From Pseudomonadota bacterium (GTDB taxonomy: Bacteria; Pseudomonadota; Alphaproteobacteria; Acetobacterales; Acetobacteraceae): a stretch of DNA of 20,796 nt. Position 1 is the stretch's first letter. Each line of letters opens with the position of its first letter. The stretch is taken from assembly GCA_021805485.1 (NCBI GenBank), contig JAJZFF010000042.1, positions 1 through 20,796 on the forward strand, given 5' to 3'. Both the position numbers and the translations under genes were made by a program. Of this stretch, positions 1 through 6,295 are shown piece by piece. Under the pieces are notes generated by a model that did not search any database, was not told the DNA's origin, and saw only the letters and a program-made list of their open reading frames with translations.

Positions 1-555
1 GTCGGCGATCGCCTCGCGGGTCTCGCCCAGCACCTCGGCATGGTGCGCGTAAGCGGCAACGCCCTTGAGGCCATAGAGCAGCAGGGCGCGCATGCCGATC
101 ACGTCCTCGCCGACCGCCTCGGCGCCGGCGCGCACGCTGGCGACATTCGCCTGCGCCAGCAGGCCCACCAGCGAATCCGCGGGAATGAACGCGGCGGCGC
201 CACCCAGCGCCTCCGGGGTCTGCCCCGCCTCGCTCGCCGCCTCCGCATAGGCGTCGCGGAGCCGGTCGCGCAGCCGCGCCGCCGTGGCAATCATTTCAAC
301 GAAGCGGGCCCGGTTGAAATTCACATTGGTGAGCGTGGTGAACAGCGCATAGAGAATGAAGCTGTCCGCCTCGGCGTCCCGGCGGCCGAGTGCCTGCAGC
401 CGCGTCACATACTGGCCGATGCCCTTGAGCTGATGGATCAGCACGTCCTGCAGGTCCGCGGTCGCCTCGTCCTTGCCGCACACGCCTTTCGGCCCGCCGC
501 AACCCGCTGCTCCCGTCTCGGAGCGCATCGTCTGTTCACACTGAAAGCAAAACAT
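1..555 (-). CDS. hcp: Hybrid cluster protein (hydroxylamine reductase / NO-detoxifying Hcp), N-terminal part
   Basis: The first 185 residues are present; the gene runs off the left edge, so the C-terminal domains holding the hybrid Fe-S-O cluster are not visible. The protein opens MFCFQCEQT, the family hallmark. Cysteines at 3, 6, 19 and 26 give a CX2C-X12-CX6C pattern, the N-terminal Fe-S cluster site, close to the E. coli-type spacing. A helical region follows. In the family, Hcp is a cytoplasmic enzyme that reduces hydroxylamine in vitro; in E. coli it acts as a high-affinity NO reductase and is linked to protein S-nitrosylation. The ATG at 555 is preceded by AAGGGA (566-571). An FNR-type box lies about 105 bp upstream (653-666), which fits induction under low oxygen or nitrosative stress. 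The exporter operon upstream is on the same strand. A partner reductase (hcr), if present, would lie outside the window. Confidence 0.95.
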   Translation of the reverse strand, partial: MFCFQCEQTMRSETGAAGCGGPKGVCGKDEATADLQDVLIHQLKGIGQYVTRLQALGRRDAEADSFILYALFTTLTNVNFNRARFVEMIATAARLRDRLRDAYAEAASEAGQTPEALGGAAAFIPADSLVGLLAQANVASVRAGAEAVGEDVIGMRALLLYGLKGVAAYAHHAEVLGETREAIAD

Positions 556-611
556 GAATCTGAAATCCCTTCGCTGGTGATCCTCCCGCGCGGGGCCGTC
601 GGGCCGGCGTC

Positions 612-650
612 AAAAGGCGTATCCGAAATGCCTGTTAAAAAACGTATCCG
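612..650 (-). repeat. Two direct 14-bp repeats in the hcp upstream region
   Basis: Two copies lie at 612-625 and 637-650, 25 bp apart. On the minus strand both read CGGATACG followed by a T-rich tail, and they match at 12 of 14 positions. They sit between the FNR-type box and the hcp start, where a promoter would be expected. They could be paired operator sites or chance; no known regulator motif is recognised with confidence. Confidence 0.4.
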
Positions 651-652
651 CC

Positions 653-666
653 TTGATCTGGATCAT
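653..666. promoter_or_regulatory. FNR/DNR-type box upstream of hcp
   Basis: The plus strand reads TTGATCTGGATCAT, matching the CRP/FNR-family consensus TTGAT-N4-ATCAA at 9 of 10 defined positions. It is centred about 105 bp upstream of the hcp ATG on the minus strand. FNR, FixK, NnrR and DNR proteins share nearly this consensus, so the regulator cannot be named. hcp is a classic target of such regulators, which supports function. No convincing -10 element was seen at the class II distance. Confidence 0.7.
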
Positions 667-716
667 GCGGCCGGAAAATCATGTCGCCCGCATCACGCGG
701 GCGCAAAATCATGTCG
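660..716. repeat. Imperfect tandem repeat, period 30 bp, at the exporter/hcp junction
   Basis: Two 27-bp copies (660-686 and 690-716) match at 22 of 27 positions. On the minus strand both begin CGACATGATTTT. The right copy contains the stop codon of the ybhR-like permease (709-711), and the left copy contains half of the FNR-type box. It looks like a local duplication of the permease 3' end that now forms the intergenic spacer. The strong shared core makes chance unlikely. Confidence 0.6.
685..703 (-). terminator. Hairpin just after the ybhR-like stop codon, possible weak terminator
   Basis: CGCCCGC and GCGGGCG form a perfect 7-bp stem around a 5-base loop, starting six bases downstream of the permease stop. 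On the minus strand it is followed by ACATGATTTT, a poor T tract. It may stabilise the exporter mRNA 3' end or partly separate the exporter from hcp. It may also simply arise from the repeat that contains it. Confidence 0.35.
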
Positions 717-1815
717 TGCGCTTGCGGAACAGCCAGGCCGCGAGGCCGAGATTGACCGCGCCGATCGCCGCCATCGGCCAGAACTGGCCGGCGAGCGTGC
801 CGAACCCCGCCCCTTGGAGAAACGCGCCGCGCACGATCACCAGCATGTAGCGCAGCGGGTTGACCAGCGTGATCCGCTCCACCCAGAGCGGCATGTTGGC
901 GATCGGTGTCGCGAAGCCCGACAGGATCACCGAGGGCACCATGAACAGGAACGCGCCGAGCAGCGCCTGCTGCTGTGTGGCCGACACCGCCGAAATCGCG
1001 AGCCCCACCCCGGTCACGGCGGTGACGAACAGCAGCAGCCCGACATAGAGAGCCACGATGTTCCCGCGCAGCGGCACGTGGAACCAGAACACCGCCGCGA
1101 GAATGATCACCGTGGCCTCGACCATGCCGATCAGCAGCCCCGGCACGCTCTTGCCGATCAGGATGTCGAGCTGTGTCAGCGGCGTCACCAGCAGCTGGTC
1201 GAAGGTTCCCGCCTCGCGCTCGCGCGCCACCGAAAGCCCGATCACCACGAGGGTCACCACCTGGGTGAGCAGTGCGACGATGCCCGGCACCACGAACCAT
1301 TGCGAGCGCAGCGCCGGATTGTAGCGCGCCCGCATCACGAGATGCGCCGGCGGTCCGCGCCCGCCCCGCGCCGCCCGCCAGTCATCGCCGAAGCGGGTGA
1401 GGATCGTGTTCGCATATCCCACGATGATCAGCGCGGTGTTGGAATTCCGCCCGTCCACGATCACCTGCACGGGCGCCGCCCGCCCGCTCAGCAGGTCGCG
1501 CGTGAAGTGCCGGCCGATCACCAGCACCATCTGCACCGCGCGGGAATCGATCAGCGCGTCGATCCGGTGGTCGCTGTGCAGCGTGTCCGCCAGTTCGAAG
1601 GTGGGCGCGCCGAGAAACCGCGCGACCAGTTCCCGCGAGGCCTGGCTGCCATCCTGGTTGTAGATCGCGACCGGCACGCGGTTGAGGTCGAAGGTCGCGG
1701 CATAGCCGAACACCATCAGCTGGATCAGCGGCGCGGCGAACAGCACCACGCGGCCCCTGCGGTCGCGCAGGATCGCCTGCAGCTCCTTGATGATGAGGGC
1801 GATGATGCGCGCCAT
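709..1815 (-). CDS. ybhR: ABC-2 type exporter permease, YbhR-like
   Basis: A 368-residue inner-membrane permease, the same length as E. coli YbhR as I recall it. It has a first membrane helix at about residues 22-40, a large periplasmic segment with DGRNSN near residue 135, then WFVVPG, the ABC-2 signature AREREAGT and five further hydrophobic helices, ending in a basic tail (FRKRTT). With the ybhS-like permease it should form the channel driven by the fused ATPase. YbhFSR of E. coli has been reported as a multidrug and cation exporter; the substrate here is unknown. The start was placed at the ATG at 1815 because the upstream in-frame sequence is the out-of-frame 3' end of the preceding gene. 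The gap to that gene's restored stop is only 5 bp. Translation is probably coupled to it, which makes the frameshift in that gene relevant. Confidence 0.92.
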   Translation of the reverse strand: MARIIALIIKELQAILRDRRGRVVLFAAPLIQLMVFGYAATFDLNRVPVAIYNQDGSQASRELVARFLGAPTFELADTLHSDHRIDALIDSRAVQMVLVIGRHFTRDLLSGRAAPVQVIVDGRNSNTALIIVGYANTILTRFGDDWRAARGGRGPPAHLVMRARYNPALRSQWFVVPGIVALLTQVVTLVVIGLSVAREREAGTFDQLLVTPLTQLDILIGKSVPGLLIGMVEATVIILAAVFWFHVPLRGNIVALYVGLLLFVTAVTGVGLAISAVSATQQQALLGAFLFMVPSVILSGFATPIANMPLWVERITLVNPLRYMLVIVRGAFLQGAGFGTLAGQFWPMAAIGAVNLGLAAWLFRKRTT

Positions 1816-1820
1816 CCCGC

Positions 1821-2944
1821 CTAGTCCAGCCGCTTGCGCGCCAGCGCCCGCGCCAGCCCGAGAAGATCGCCGCGAGCACGACGAGCGCCGCCGCGTTCGG
1901 CAGGATGACGGCCCAGACATCGCCCGCCAGGAATACGGATTGCAAAATCGCAACGAAATATCGCGCCGCCACCACATGCGAGATCGCCTGGACGAAGCCG
2001 GGCGTGCTGTGCAGGTCGAACACGAAGCCCGAGAGGATGAAGGCCGGCAGGAAGGTGGTGATCAGCGCGATCTGCCCGGCGACGAACTGGTTGCGCGCCA
2101 CCGTCGAGATCACCAGCCCCATGCCGAGCGTGGCCAGCATGAACAGCGCGGCGCAGGCGCTGAGCACCACGATCGAGCCGTGCAGGGGCACGCCGAAGAG
2201 AAACACCGCGATCGCGACCGAGCCGAGCATCCCGCCCATTCCGAGCACGAAATAGGGCACGAGCTTCGCGATCAGGATTTCGCGCAACGCCACCGGCGTC
2301 ACCATCAGCGCCTCCATCGTCCCGCGTTCCCATTCGCGGGCGATGACGAGGGCCGTCAGCAGCGCGCCGGTCAGCGTCATGATCAGCGCGATCAGGCCGG
2401 GGATCAGATAATGCCGGCTGTTGACCGAGGGGTTGAACCGCACGCGCGGGCGGACATCGAGCGGCAGCGGATCGCGCACCCCCTGCCGCGCCGCCTCCGC
2501 CGCGACCCATCCGGCCCACACCTGCTGGACATAGCCCTCGACCAGCCGCGCGGTATTGGCATCGACGCCATCGATGATGACGCCGATCGGCGCGCCGGCC
2601 GGCCCGCGCGCCTGCCGGCCGAAATCGGACCGCAGCCAGACGATCCCGTCCACCTTCCGCGCCGCCATCGCCCGCTCGGCCGCCTGGCCGGTCAGGTAGC
2701 GGCGCGGCGCGAAATAGCGCGAGCGGTCGAACCCGGCGACGAGGCTCGCGGCGAGCGCCCCCGGCTGCTCCACCACGATGCCGAGCGGCACCCGCCGCGC
2801 ATCGAGCGTCACGCCATAGCCGAACAGCCAGAGCAGGATGGCCGGCAGCAGGAAGGCGATGGCGAGCGCGGAGGGGTCGCGCAGGATCTGCAACGACTCC
2901 TTGCGCATCAGCCCCAGCACTCGCCGCCGCGCCGCGCCATTCAT
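1821..2944 (-). CDS. ybhS: ABC-2 type exporter permease, YbhS-like, with apparent one-base frameshift near its 3' end
   Basis: The first 361 residues read cleanly: a first helix at about 25-44, a periplasmic domain, the ABC-2 signature AREWERGTME near residue 202 and several membrane helices. After AAIF (about 1862) the open frame continues as an Arg-rich stretch that runs into the next gene and stops only at 1382. The alternative frame instead gives LGLARALARKRLD and then TAG at 1821. E. coli YbhS, as I recall it, ends in a very similar way (FIGL...KRRLD) at about 377 residues; the restored product is 374. One C missing after TTC (1859-1864) would explain everything. The span of 1124 bases is one short of a multiple of three. 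The ATG at 2944 overlaps the ATPase stop (ATGA). Either the sequence has an error, or the strain makes a C-terminally altered 520-residue protein. Confidence 0.85.
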
Positions 2945-4683
2945 GCGGCCTTCTCCTCGGGTGCGGCCCCGATCACGGCGATAAACGCGTCCTCCATCGT
3001 CGGGTCGGGCCGGGCCGCGTTCGCCGCTCCGGCACGGATCGAGGCCGGCGTACCCTCGGCGAGAATGCGCCCCTGCGCCATGATCACCAGCCGGTCGCAA
3101 TACTCGGCCTCTTCCATGAAATGGGTGGTGACCAGCACGGTCACCCCCGCTTCCGCGAGCCTGCTGATCCGCCGCCAGAACTCCCGCCGCGCCAGCGGGT
3201 CCACACCCGAGGTCGGCTCGTCGAGAAACAGGATGTCCGGCTCGTGCATCAGCGACGCGGCGAGGGCGAGGCGCTGCTTGTAGCCGAGCGGCAGGTCGCG
3301 CGCGGCGGCCCCGCGCATCGCCTCCAGCCCGAATTCCGCCAGCGCCCAGCCGATCCGCGCCGCCCGCCGCCCGCCGCGCAGCCCGTAGGCGCTGGCGAAG
3401 AAGGTCAGGTTCTGCGCCACGCTAAGGTCGCCATAGAGCGAGAATTTCTGCGCCATGTAGCCGATCCGCCCGCGCGCCGCCGCCGCCGCGCGCCTGAGGT
3501 CATAGCCGGCGACGTCCAGCCGCCCCTCGCTCGGCGGCAGCAGGCCGCACAACATGCGGAACGTGGTCGATTTTCCCGCCCCGTTCGCGCCGAGCAGGCC
3601 GAAGATCTCGCCGCGGCGAACCTCGAAACTCACGGCATCGACCGCGGTGAAATCGCCGAACCGCCGCGTCAGCCGTTCCACCGCGATGACGGTCTTTGCC
3701 GCCTCGGGGAGCGGCGTCGGCGGGGCAGGGGAGGTGGCCGAAGGCGTTGCCGCCCCGCCGCGCAGGCGGAGCAGTTCGTCGACGAACCCGTCCTCGAAGC
3801 GCGGCGCCACCGGCGCGGCGTCGATCCCCGGCGGCGCGCCCCACGGCGCCGCATCGCTCACCACCCGCACGAAACTGCCCTCGATGACGGTGTCGATCAC
3901 CCCCGGTGCTGTGGCAAGGGTCGCCTGCAGCCGCCGCCGTCCGCCCTCGGGTGCGGCGACGCGAAAGGTCCGTCCCGCCATCGGCGCGGTGAACTGCGCC
4001 GGCGGGCCGTGCGCCAGCAGCCGTCCCTCGTGCAGGAGCAACACAGCGCGGCAGCGCGCCGCCTCGTCCAGATAGGCGGTGCTGAACAGCACCGTCACCC
4101 CCTCATGCGTGGTCAGCCGGTCGATGATCTCCCATAATTCCCGCCGCGAGACCGGATCGACGCCAACGGTCGGCTCATCGAGCAGCAGCAACCGCGGCGG
4201 ATGCACCAGCGTGCAGGCCAGGCCAAGCTTCTGCTTCATCCCGCCCGAAAGCCGCCCCGCCATGCGCCCGGTGAAGGGGGCGAGGCCGGTCATCGTCATC
4301 AGCTCGGCATAGCGTGCGGGCCGTTCCGAAACCGCAACGCCCTGCAAATCGGCGTAGAGGTCTAGATTCTCCCGGACCGTCAGGTCCTCGTAAAGCCCGA
4401 AGCGCTGCGGCATGTAGCCGATGCTGGCCTGCACCGCGAGCTGATCGCGCCGCACATCGATGCCGAGCACCTCGATCGCGCCGCGATCCGGGCGCAACAG
4501 CCCGGCGATCAGCCGCATCAGCGTGGTCTTGCCCGCGCCGTCGGCGCCGATCAGGCCGGTCACCCCGCCATGCGGCACCACGGCACTGACCTCGTCCACC
4601 GCCGCAATCTCCCGCCCGCCGCCGCTGAACCGCCGGCAGACCCGGTCGAGGCGCAAAGCCGGCGTGTCACCGTCCGCCATCAT
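2941..4683 (-). CDS. ybhF: Exporter ATPase with two fused ABC domains, YbhF-like
   Basis: A 580-residue cytoplasmic protein with two nucleotide-binding domains in tandem, matching E. coli YbhF (about 578) in length and motifs. Domain 1: Walker A GADGAGKT (46-53), Q-loop YMPQ near 90, signature LSGGM (145-149), Walker B LLLLDEP near 165-171. Domain 2: Walker A GANGAGKS near 365-372, Q-loop YMAQ near 409, degenerate signature LPLGYKQ near 464-470, Walker B ILFLDEP near 484-490, H-loop TTHFMEEA. Domain 1 lacks the H-loop histidine (STAYLDEA), as YbhF does in memory (STSYLDEA), so the two ATP sites are probably unequal. Each half ends in a short FEDGF or MEDAF segment typical of YbhF. Starts at 4683 and 4680 are adjacent ATGs; the first overlaps the upstream gene by 17 bp. 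The 3' end overlaps the ybhS-like start, indicating tight translational coupling. Confidence 0.95.
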   Translation of the reverse strand: MMADGDTPALRLDRVCRRFSGGGREIAAVDEVSAVVPHGGVTGLIGADGAGKTTLMRLIAGLLRPDRGAIEVLGIDVRRDQLAVQASIGYMPQRFGLYEDLTVRENLDLYADLQGVAVSERPARYAELMTMTGLAPFTGRMAGRLSGGMKQKLGLACTLVHPPRLLLLDEPTVGVDPVSRRELWEIIDRLTTHEGVTVLFSTAYLDEAARCRAVLLLHEGRLLAHGPPAQFTAPMAGRTFRVAAPEGGRRRLQATLATAPGVIDTVIEGSFVRVVSDAAPWGAPPGIDAAPVAPRFEDGFVDELLRLRGGAATPSATSPAPPTPLPEAAKTVIAVERLTRRFGDFTAVDAVSFEVRRGEIFGLLGANGAGKSTTFRMLCGLLPPSEGRLDVAGYDLRRAAAAARGRIGYMAQKFSLYGDLSVAQNLTFFASAYGLRGGRRAARIGWALAEFGLEAMRGAAARDLPLGYKQRLALAASLMHEPDILFLDEPTSGVDPLARREFWRRISRLAEAGVTVLVTTHFMEEAEYCDRLVIMAQGRILAEGTPASIRAGAANAARPDPTMEDAFIAVIGAAPEEKAA

Positions 4684-5719
4684 GGTCCGGCAAGCAGCCG
4701 GTCGCCCCGGTTGCCGGGGCCGCCTCGTCGAGCCGCACCGTCGCCGGCATGCCAAGCCGCAACTGCCCGCGCGGGTCGCAGACATAGACCCGTATCCGAT
4801 AGACCAGCGCGGTGCGCAGTTCCGGGCTTTCGATGGTTCGCGGGGTAAATTCGGCGGTCGGCGAGATGAACCCGATCCAGCCGCGATAGCGCGTGCCCGG
4901 AAAACTGTCGGTGCTCACCGAAGCCGCCATGCCGGGACGAAGCCTGCCGAGTTCCGCCTCCGGCACATAGGCGCGCACCCAGAGCGGGGAGGGCAGGGCG
5001 ATGGTGAAGACCGGCGTCGTCGGCGAGGCCATGTCACCCGGCTCCAGAATCCGGTCCTCGATCACGCCGTTCGCCGGGGCATGCAGCTTCGTCTCGTCAA
5101 GGTTGCGCCGGGCGAGGGCGACGACGGCGGCGGCTTCCCGCGAGGCCGCGCGCGCGGCGGCGATGTCCTCGGCGCGCGGTCCCTTCACCGCGAGAATATA
5201 GGTCTGCCGCGCGGCCTGATACTGGTCCCGTGCCGTGCGGAAGGCGGCCTGCGCGTTGTCCCGGTCCTGCAGGCTGGCGGCGCTCTTCCGGCTCAGCGAT
5301 TCAAGACGGCGGTACACCCTGCCATCGTTGTCGGCCTGTGCTTTCAGGGCGTCCATCGTGGCCTTCGCCTGGGTGATCTCCTCGGGGCGGGAGCCGGCCA
5401 GCATCCGCGCGAGCGTCGCCTGCCGGTTCGCCATGGCGGCCTCGGCCTGGGCGAGCGCCGCCGCGTAGCTCCGGTCGTCCAGCGTCGCGAGCAGTTCGCC
5501 CTTTCGCACCGGCGCGCCTTCATGCGCGATGATCCGCGTGATCCGCCCGCTCACCTCGAAGGCGGGCATCGTCTCGCGGATATCGACATTGCCATAGAAT
5601 GTCAGGACGTCGCTTTTCCGCCCGCGATCGAGGCGCAGCAGCGCGGCGCCGCCCGCGACGGCAAGCAACAGCATCGCCACGAGAACGAGGCGGACCGGTC
5701 GGGACGGCAATTTCGGCAA
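4667..5719 (-). CDS. ybhG: HlyD-family membrane fusion protein, YbhG-like, TTG start
   Basis: A 350-residue periplasmic adaptor. One N-terminal membrane anchor (about residues 9-29) is followed by FYGNVDIRE, a split lipoyl/barrel-sandwich domain flanking a long Ala/Gln-rich coiled-coil hairpin (about 80-200), and the C-terminal FISPTAEFTPRT and LVYRIRV segments shared with E. coli YbhG. It should link the inner-membrane ABC complex to an outer-membrane channel, perhaps TolC. The upstream ATG at 5788 is in frame but would place the start inside the FNR-type box and add 23 residues before the anchor. The TTG at 5719 has a GAGGAG ribosome site seven bases upstream and gives a normal short cytoplasmic leader, so TTG is preferred. 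It is the first gene of the four-gene exporter operon. Confidence 0.93.
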   Translation of the reverse strand: MPKLPSRPVRLVLVAMLLLAVAGGAALLRLDRGRKSDVLTFYGNVDIRETMPAFEVSGRITRIIAHEGAPVRKGELLATLDDRSYAAALAQAEAAMANRQATLARMLAGSRPEEITQAKATMDALKAQADNDGRVYRRLESLSRKSAASLQDRDNAQAAFRTARDQYQAARQTYILAVKGPRAEDIAAARAASREAAAVVALARRNLDETKLHAPANGVIEDRILEPGDMASPTTPVFTIALPSPLWVRAYVPEAELGRLRPGMAASVSTDSFPGTRYRGWIGFISPTAEFTPRTIESPELRTALVYRIRVYVCDPRGQLRLGMPATVRLDEAAPATGATGCLPDHDGGR

Positions 5720-5726
5720 GTCGCGG

Positions 5727-5732
5727 CTCCTC
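5727..5732 (-). promoter_or_regulatory. Ribosome binding site that decides the TTG start of the YbhG-like gene
   Basis: GAGGAG on the minus strand, with a seven-base spacer to the TTG at 5719-5717. No comparable Shine-Dalgarno sequence precedes the upstream in-frame ATG at 5788. Confidence 0.75.
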
Positions 5733-5787
5733 GCGATGTGCGATGTTTGTAACGCCGCGATACTGGACGCCGCCCCGCCCCGCCGCA

Positions 5788-5801
5788 TTGATCGGGATCA
5801 A
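5788..5801. promoter_or_regulatory. Perfect FNR/DNR-type box upstream of the exporter operon
   Basis: TTGATCGGGATCAA is a full match to TTGAT-N4-ATCAA. It is centred 75 bp upstream of the TTG start of the exporter operon on the minus strand. If it acts as a class II site (centre near -41.5), transcription would start near 5753, and the weak -10-like CAGTAT (5760-5765) falls in the right place. It lies just beyond the terminator hairpins of the preceding gene, where an operon promoter is expected. The binding protein could be FNR, FixK, NnrR or DNR. Confidence 0.75.
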
Positions 5802-5823
5802 CGCCGCTGGCCCCGCAAACGGC

Positions 5824-5881
5824 GAAGGCGGATGCGACATCGCCGCATCCGCCTTCCGTTACCCTGCCCGGCCGAAGCCGG
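5824..5881 (-). terminator. Two hairpins between the exported-peptide gene and the exporter operon
   Basis: A perfect 13-bp stem (5824-5836 with 5844-5856, 7-base loop) is preceded on the minus strand by a smaller hairpin (5868-5881) with 5-bp arms and a UUCG tetraloop in the RNA. They lie 18 to 75 bases after the stop of the small exported-protein gene. The large stem is followed by TTCGCCGTTT rather than a clean T run. Termination is likely but may be incomplete. Confidence 0.65.
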
Positions 5882-5898
5882 CGCGAAGGGTCAGGGCA

Positions 5899-6126
5899 TC
5901 AGTTGCCCATGAACGGGGTGAAGCCCGGGGAGGTCGTCACCGGCGTCTGCACGCCGGCCGGCGTGCCCGCGGTTGCGCTGGTGCCGAACGAAACGGCGCC
6001 GTTGCTGTGCGCCGCTTCCGCGGCGATCGGCTGGCTCTGCAGCGGGAGCTGGGCGGCCATCGCCGTGCCCGCCGTCATCACCGTGAAACCCGCAAGCGCC
6101 GCCATGATCTTGATCGTCTTCGTCAT
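5899..6126 (-). CDS. Small exported protein of unknown function (75 aa)
   Basis: The product is not recognised. It has a textbook Sec signal peptide: MTKTIK, a hydrophobic core, and AMA|AQ as the predicted cleavage site after residue 24. The mature part is about 51 residues, rich in Ala, Ser, Thr, Gly and Pro, with no cysteine, no lipobox and no further membrane segment. It ends FTPFMGN. The ATG at 6126 was chosen because GGAGA lies about nine bases upstream and the signal peptide starts there; a further in-frame ATG at 6162 would put 12 extra residues before it. It has its own 169-bp upstream region with an inverted repeat, and hairpins follow it, so it is probably a single-gene transcript. 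It could be a periplasmic or secreted stress peptide. The signal peptide and ribosome site argue that it is real. Confidence 0.75.
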   Translation of the reverse strand: MTKTIKIMAALAGFTVMTAGTAMAAQLPLQSQPIAAEAAHSNGAVSFGTSATAGTPAGVQTPVTTSPGFTPFMGN

Positions 6127-6253
6127 TGCACTTCTCCGTGTCGCGGAAGGCTCTTCGGCCATTCCGTCAGTTTCCGCCGGCAGGGAGCAGCCGGCTTACA
6201 GGAGTGCAGATGGGCCCTTGTGCGGGTTCGATGAACATGCCCGGTTTCCATAT

Positions 6254-6270
6254 CATTCATACGTAGAATG
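6254..6270. promoter_or_regulatory. Inverted repeat upstream of the small exported-protein gene
   Basis: CATTCATACGTAGAATG has 5-bp arms CATTC and GAATG around a TACGTA core, in a locally AT-rich patch about 130-145 bp upstream of the ATG at 6126 and 26 bp after the LysR stop. It could be an operator or part of the promoter of the peptide gene. No known regulator was matched. Confidence 0.35.
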
Positions 6271-6295
6271 TATCGGTGCGGGGGCTTGCGGTCGC

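Noticed and set aside
1382..1820. Reading the ybhS-like permease as a genuine 520-residue protein with a long C-terminal domain
   Set aside because: The extension overlaps the ybhR-like gene out of frame, is Arg/Gly-rich, and replaces a C-terminus that matches the family in the adjacent frame. It is not treated as a real domain, although the strain may produce it if the base is truly absent.
40..3283. Two long plus-strand open frames (40-1824 and 1787-3283) opposite hcp and the exporter permeases
   Set aside because: Both are antisense to recognised proteins and rich in Arg, His, Asp and Gln without any domain. They are GC-bias artefacts.
6176..6195. GCCGGC inverted repeat upstream of the exported-peptide gene as a regulatory hairpin
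   Set aside because: The arms are short and self-complementary, and such GC stems are common here by chance. No T run or ribosome-site overlap supports a function.
6228..6238. GTTCGATGAAC as a LexA-type operator
   Set aside because: Alphaproteobacterial LexA sites are direct GTTC-N7-GTTC repeats. This is a short inverted repeat and does not fit.
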